In this document: one piece after another, positions 62,904 to 64,000 of the stretch | Layout: the number at the start of each line of letters is the position of its first letter | Position numbering within the stretch: the stretch's first letter is position 1 | Program-made: the position numbers and the translations under genes | The notes under the pieces: model-generated | The model's database searches: none | What the model saw: the letters and a program-made list of their open reading frames with translations, nothing else | What the model was told of the DNA's origin: nothing | NCBI RefSeq assembly: GCF_030406045.1 | Contig: NZ_CP128988.1 | Location: 717,438 to 781,437 of the forward strand | Reading direction: 5' to 3' | Origin: Thiohalobacter sp. IOR34 | GTDB taxonomy: Bacteria; Pseudomonadota; Gammaproteobacteria; Thiohalobacterales; Thiohalobacteraceae | DNA length: 64,000 bases

Positions 62904-64000
62904 ATGGTACGTCGTCTGTTCATCATCCTTTCGCTGTTCAGCATCCTGCTGGTGGTGGCGCTGGCCCAGCGTTGGCCCGCTGCCTGGTGGCTGTTTGTGA
63001 TCATTGGGCCGTTCATTCTCCTTGGCCTCTTCGACATGAGTCAGCGCCGTCATACCATTCGCCGCATCTATCCGGTGATCGGCAATCTGCGCTATCTGTT
63101 CGAGGCCATTCGCCCGGAGATCCAGCAGTATTTCGTGGAGTCCGACACCAACGGCCTGCCCTTCAGCCGCGAATTCCGCTCGCTGGTCTATCAGCGGGCC
63201 AAGGGGGTGCGTGACACGCGGCCCTTCGGTACCGTCTTCGAGGTCTATCGCCCCGGCTATGAGTGGATGAATCCCTCGCTGGCCCCACATCCGGCGCCGG
63301 CGCAGGAGCCGCGGGTGAGCATCGGGGGGGCAGATTGCAGCCAGCCCTATGCGGCCTCCCATCTGAACATCTCGGCCATGAGCTACGGGGCCCTGGGCAG
63401 GAACGCCATCCTGGCACTGAACAAGGGGGCGCGGCTCGGTGGTTTTGCACATAACACCGGCGAAGGCGGGATCAGCTCCTGGCACTTGGAGCATGGCGGT
63501 GATCTGGTCTGGCAGATCGGCACCGGCTACTTCGGCTGCCGTACGCCGCAAGGCCGTTTCGACGCTGAGCTGTTCGCCGAGCGCGCACGCCTGCCGCAGG
63601 TGAAGATGATCGAGATCAAGCTGTCGCAGGGTGCCAAGCCCGGCCATGGTGGTATCCTGCCGGCGGCCAAGGTAACCGAAGAGATCGCCCGGATCCGCCT
63701 GGTGCCGCAGGGTGAGGATGTCATCTCGCCGCCGGGCCACACGGCCTTCGATTCCCCGCTCGGCCTGCTCGAGTTCATTGCCCGGCTGCGTGAGCTGTCC
63801 GGGGGCAAGCCGGTTGGCTTCAAGCTCTGCGTCGGCCATCGCGCCGAGTTCTTCGGCATCTGCAAGGCGATGCTGGAGACCGGTATCACCCCGGACTTCA
63901 TCACCGTCGACGGCAGCGAGGGCGGCACCGGAGCCGCGCCCATCGAGCTGACCAATTCGGTGGGCATGCCCATGCGTGACGGCCTGCTGCTGGTGCACAA
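62904..64000 (+). CDS. FMN-binding glutamate-synthase-family protein (partial, runs off the window)
   Basis: The frame begins at ATG 62904 with GAAGG upstream and continues open to the end of the window (365 codons seen). Two N-terminal membrane helices (~3-22 and ~27-45) precede a glutamate synthase alpha-subunit-like domain, with PYAASHLNISAMSYGALGRN near 155, the GFAHNTGEGGIS loop, KLSQGAKPGHGGILP and the start of FITVDGSEGGTGAAP. These are FMN-binding and catalytic motifs. Members are found in many Proteobacteria as membrane-attached proteins of unknown physiological substrate, and need not make glutamate. Confidence 0.9.
   Translation, partial: MVRRLFIILSLFSILLVVALAQRWPAAWWLFVIIGPFILLGLFDMSQRRHTIRRIYPVIGNLRYLFEAIRPEIQQYFVESDTNGLPFSREFRSLVYQRAKGVRDTRPFGTVFEVYRPGYEWMNPSLAPHPAPAQEPRVSIGGADCSQPYAASHLNISAMSYGALGRNAILALNKGARLGGFAHNTGEGGISSWHLEHGGDLVWQIGTGYFGCRTPQGRFDAELFAERARLPQVKMIEIKLSQGAKPGHGGILPAAKVTEEIARIRLVPQGEDVISPPGHTAFDSPLGLLEFIARLRELSGGKPVGFKLCVGHRAEFFGICKAMLETGITPDFITVDGSEGGTGAAPIELTNSVGMPMRDGLLLVH

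Overview
The window looks like chromosomal DNA of a GC-rich, sulfur-oxidising, free-living gammaproteobacterium of the Chromatiales/Thiohalobacter/Thioalkalivibrio kind. This rests on gene content only: a soxXYZAB operon, TusA and a rhodanese, the bcp-gcvR-dapA-bamC order familiar from Gammaproteobacteria, RF3, BamC, BepA, large single-chain PurL, MsrPQ, and a nirBD-nasA nitrate-assimilation locus next to a PP2C/kinase fusion as in pseudomonads. No rRNA, tRNA or CRISPR was seen, and the species is not identified.

Layout. 1-4535: a secreted protein behind a sigma-54 promoter, then leuA with its own promoter and a leucine-rich leader peptide (attenuator), a family-4 uracil-DNA glycosylase and rimI. 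4536-9226: a VPLPA-CTERM exported protein behind a second sigma-54 promoter, prfC and glgC, separated by REP-based tandem arrays with 63-bp and 86-bp periods. 9689-10909: an outer-membrane porin. 11187-20912: nitrate assimilation. A nitrate/nitrite transporter and a PP2C-kinase fusion run left, and nirB-nirD-nasA runs right. Each side has a sigma-54 promoter and an NtrC-like site, and a 250-bp MITE-like element lies between them. 21009-26300: an AT-rich island that reads as the remnant of a chromosomal integron. It holds a truncated intI with a clean LexA box, attC-like sites, a DUF4160/DUF2442 pair broken by an IS3-family element, a toxin-antitoxin cassette, and a 657-residue nuclease-helicase cassette. 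26544-28812: a second copy of the 250-bp element abutting a nitrate-sensing (NIT) chemoreceptor. 29126-33208: soxXYZAB with a good sigma-70 promoter. 33524-36256: BepA-like protease, a nested palindromic element, rhodanese and TusA. 36366-40618: two FadL-type outer-membrane proteins and a DUF302-like secreted protein. 40892-43349: two chemoreceptors with no periplasmic sensor domain. 43350-44199: a repeat thicket. 44200-48461: an RND efflux pair. 48579-56467: LysR regulator, AI-2E/PerM transporter, PhoH, Bcp, GcvR, DapA, BamC and an MBL hydrolase. 56783-64000: PurL, MsrP, MsrQ and the start of an FMN-binding glutamate-synthase-like enzyme. Three related palindromic CACGAAA-type repeats lie around purL and msrPQ.

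How it works together. Thiosulfate oxidation by SoxXYZAB (no soxCD in this window), with TusA and rhodanese as cytoplasmic sulfur carriers, would supply electrons. The nas/nir locus, under nitrogen control, supplies ammonium. The NIT chemoreceptor may steer motility toward nitrate. The most unusual content is the SOS-box integron remnant with its nuclease-helicase cassette, the paired sigma-54 promoters on exported-protein genes, and the non-autonomous repeat families.
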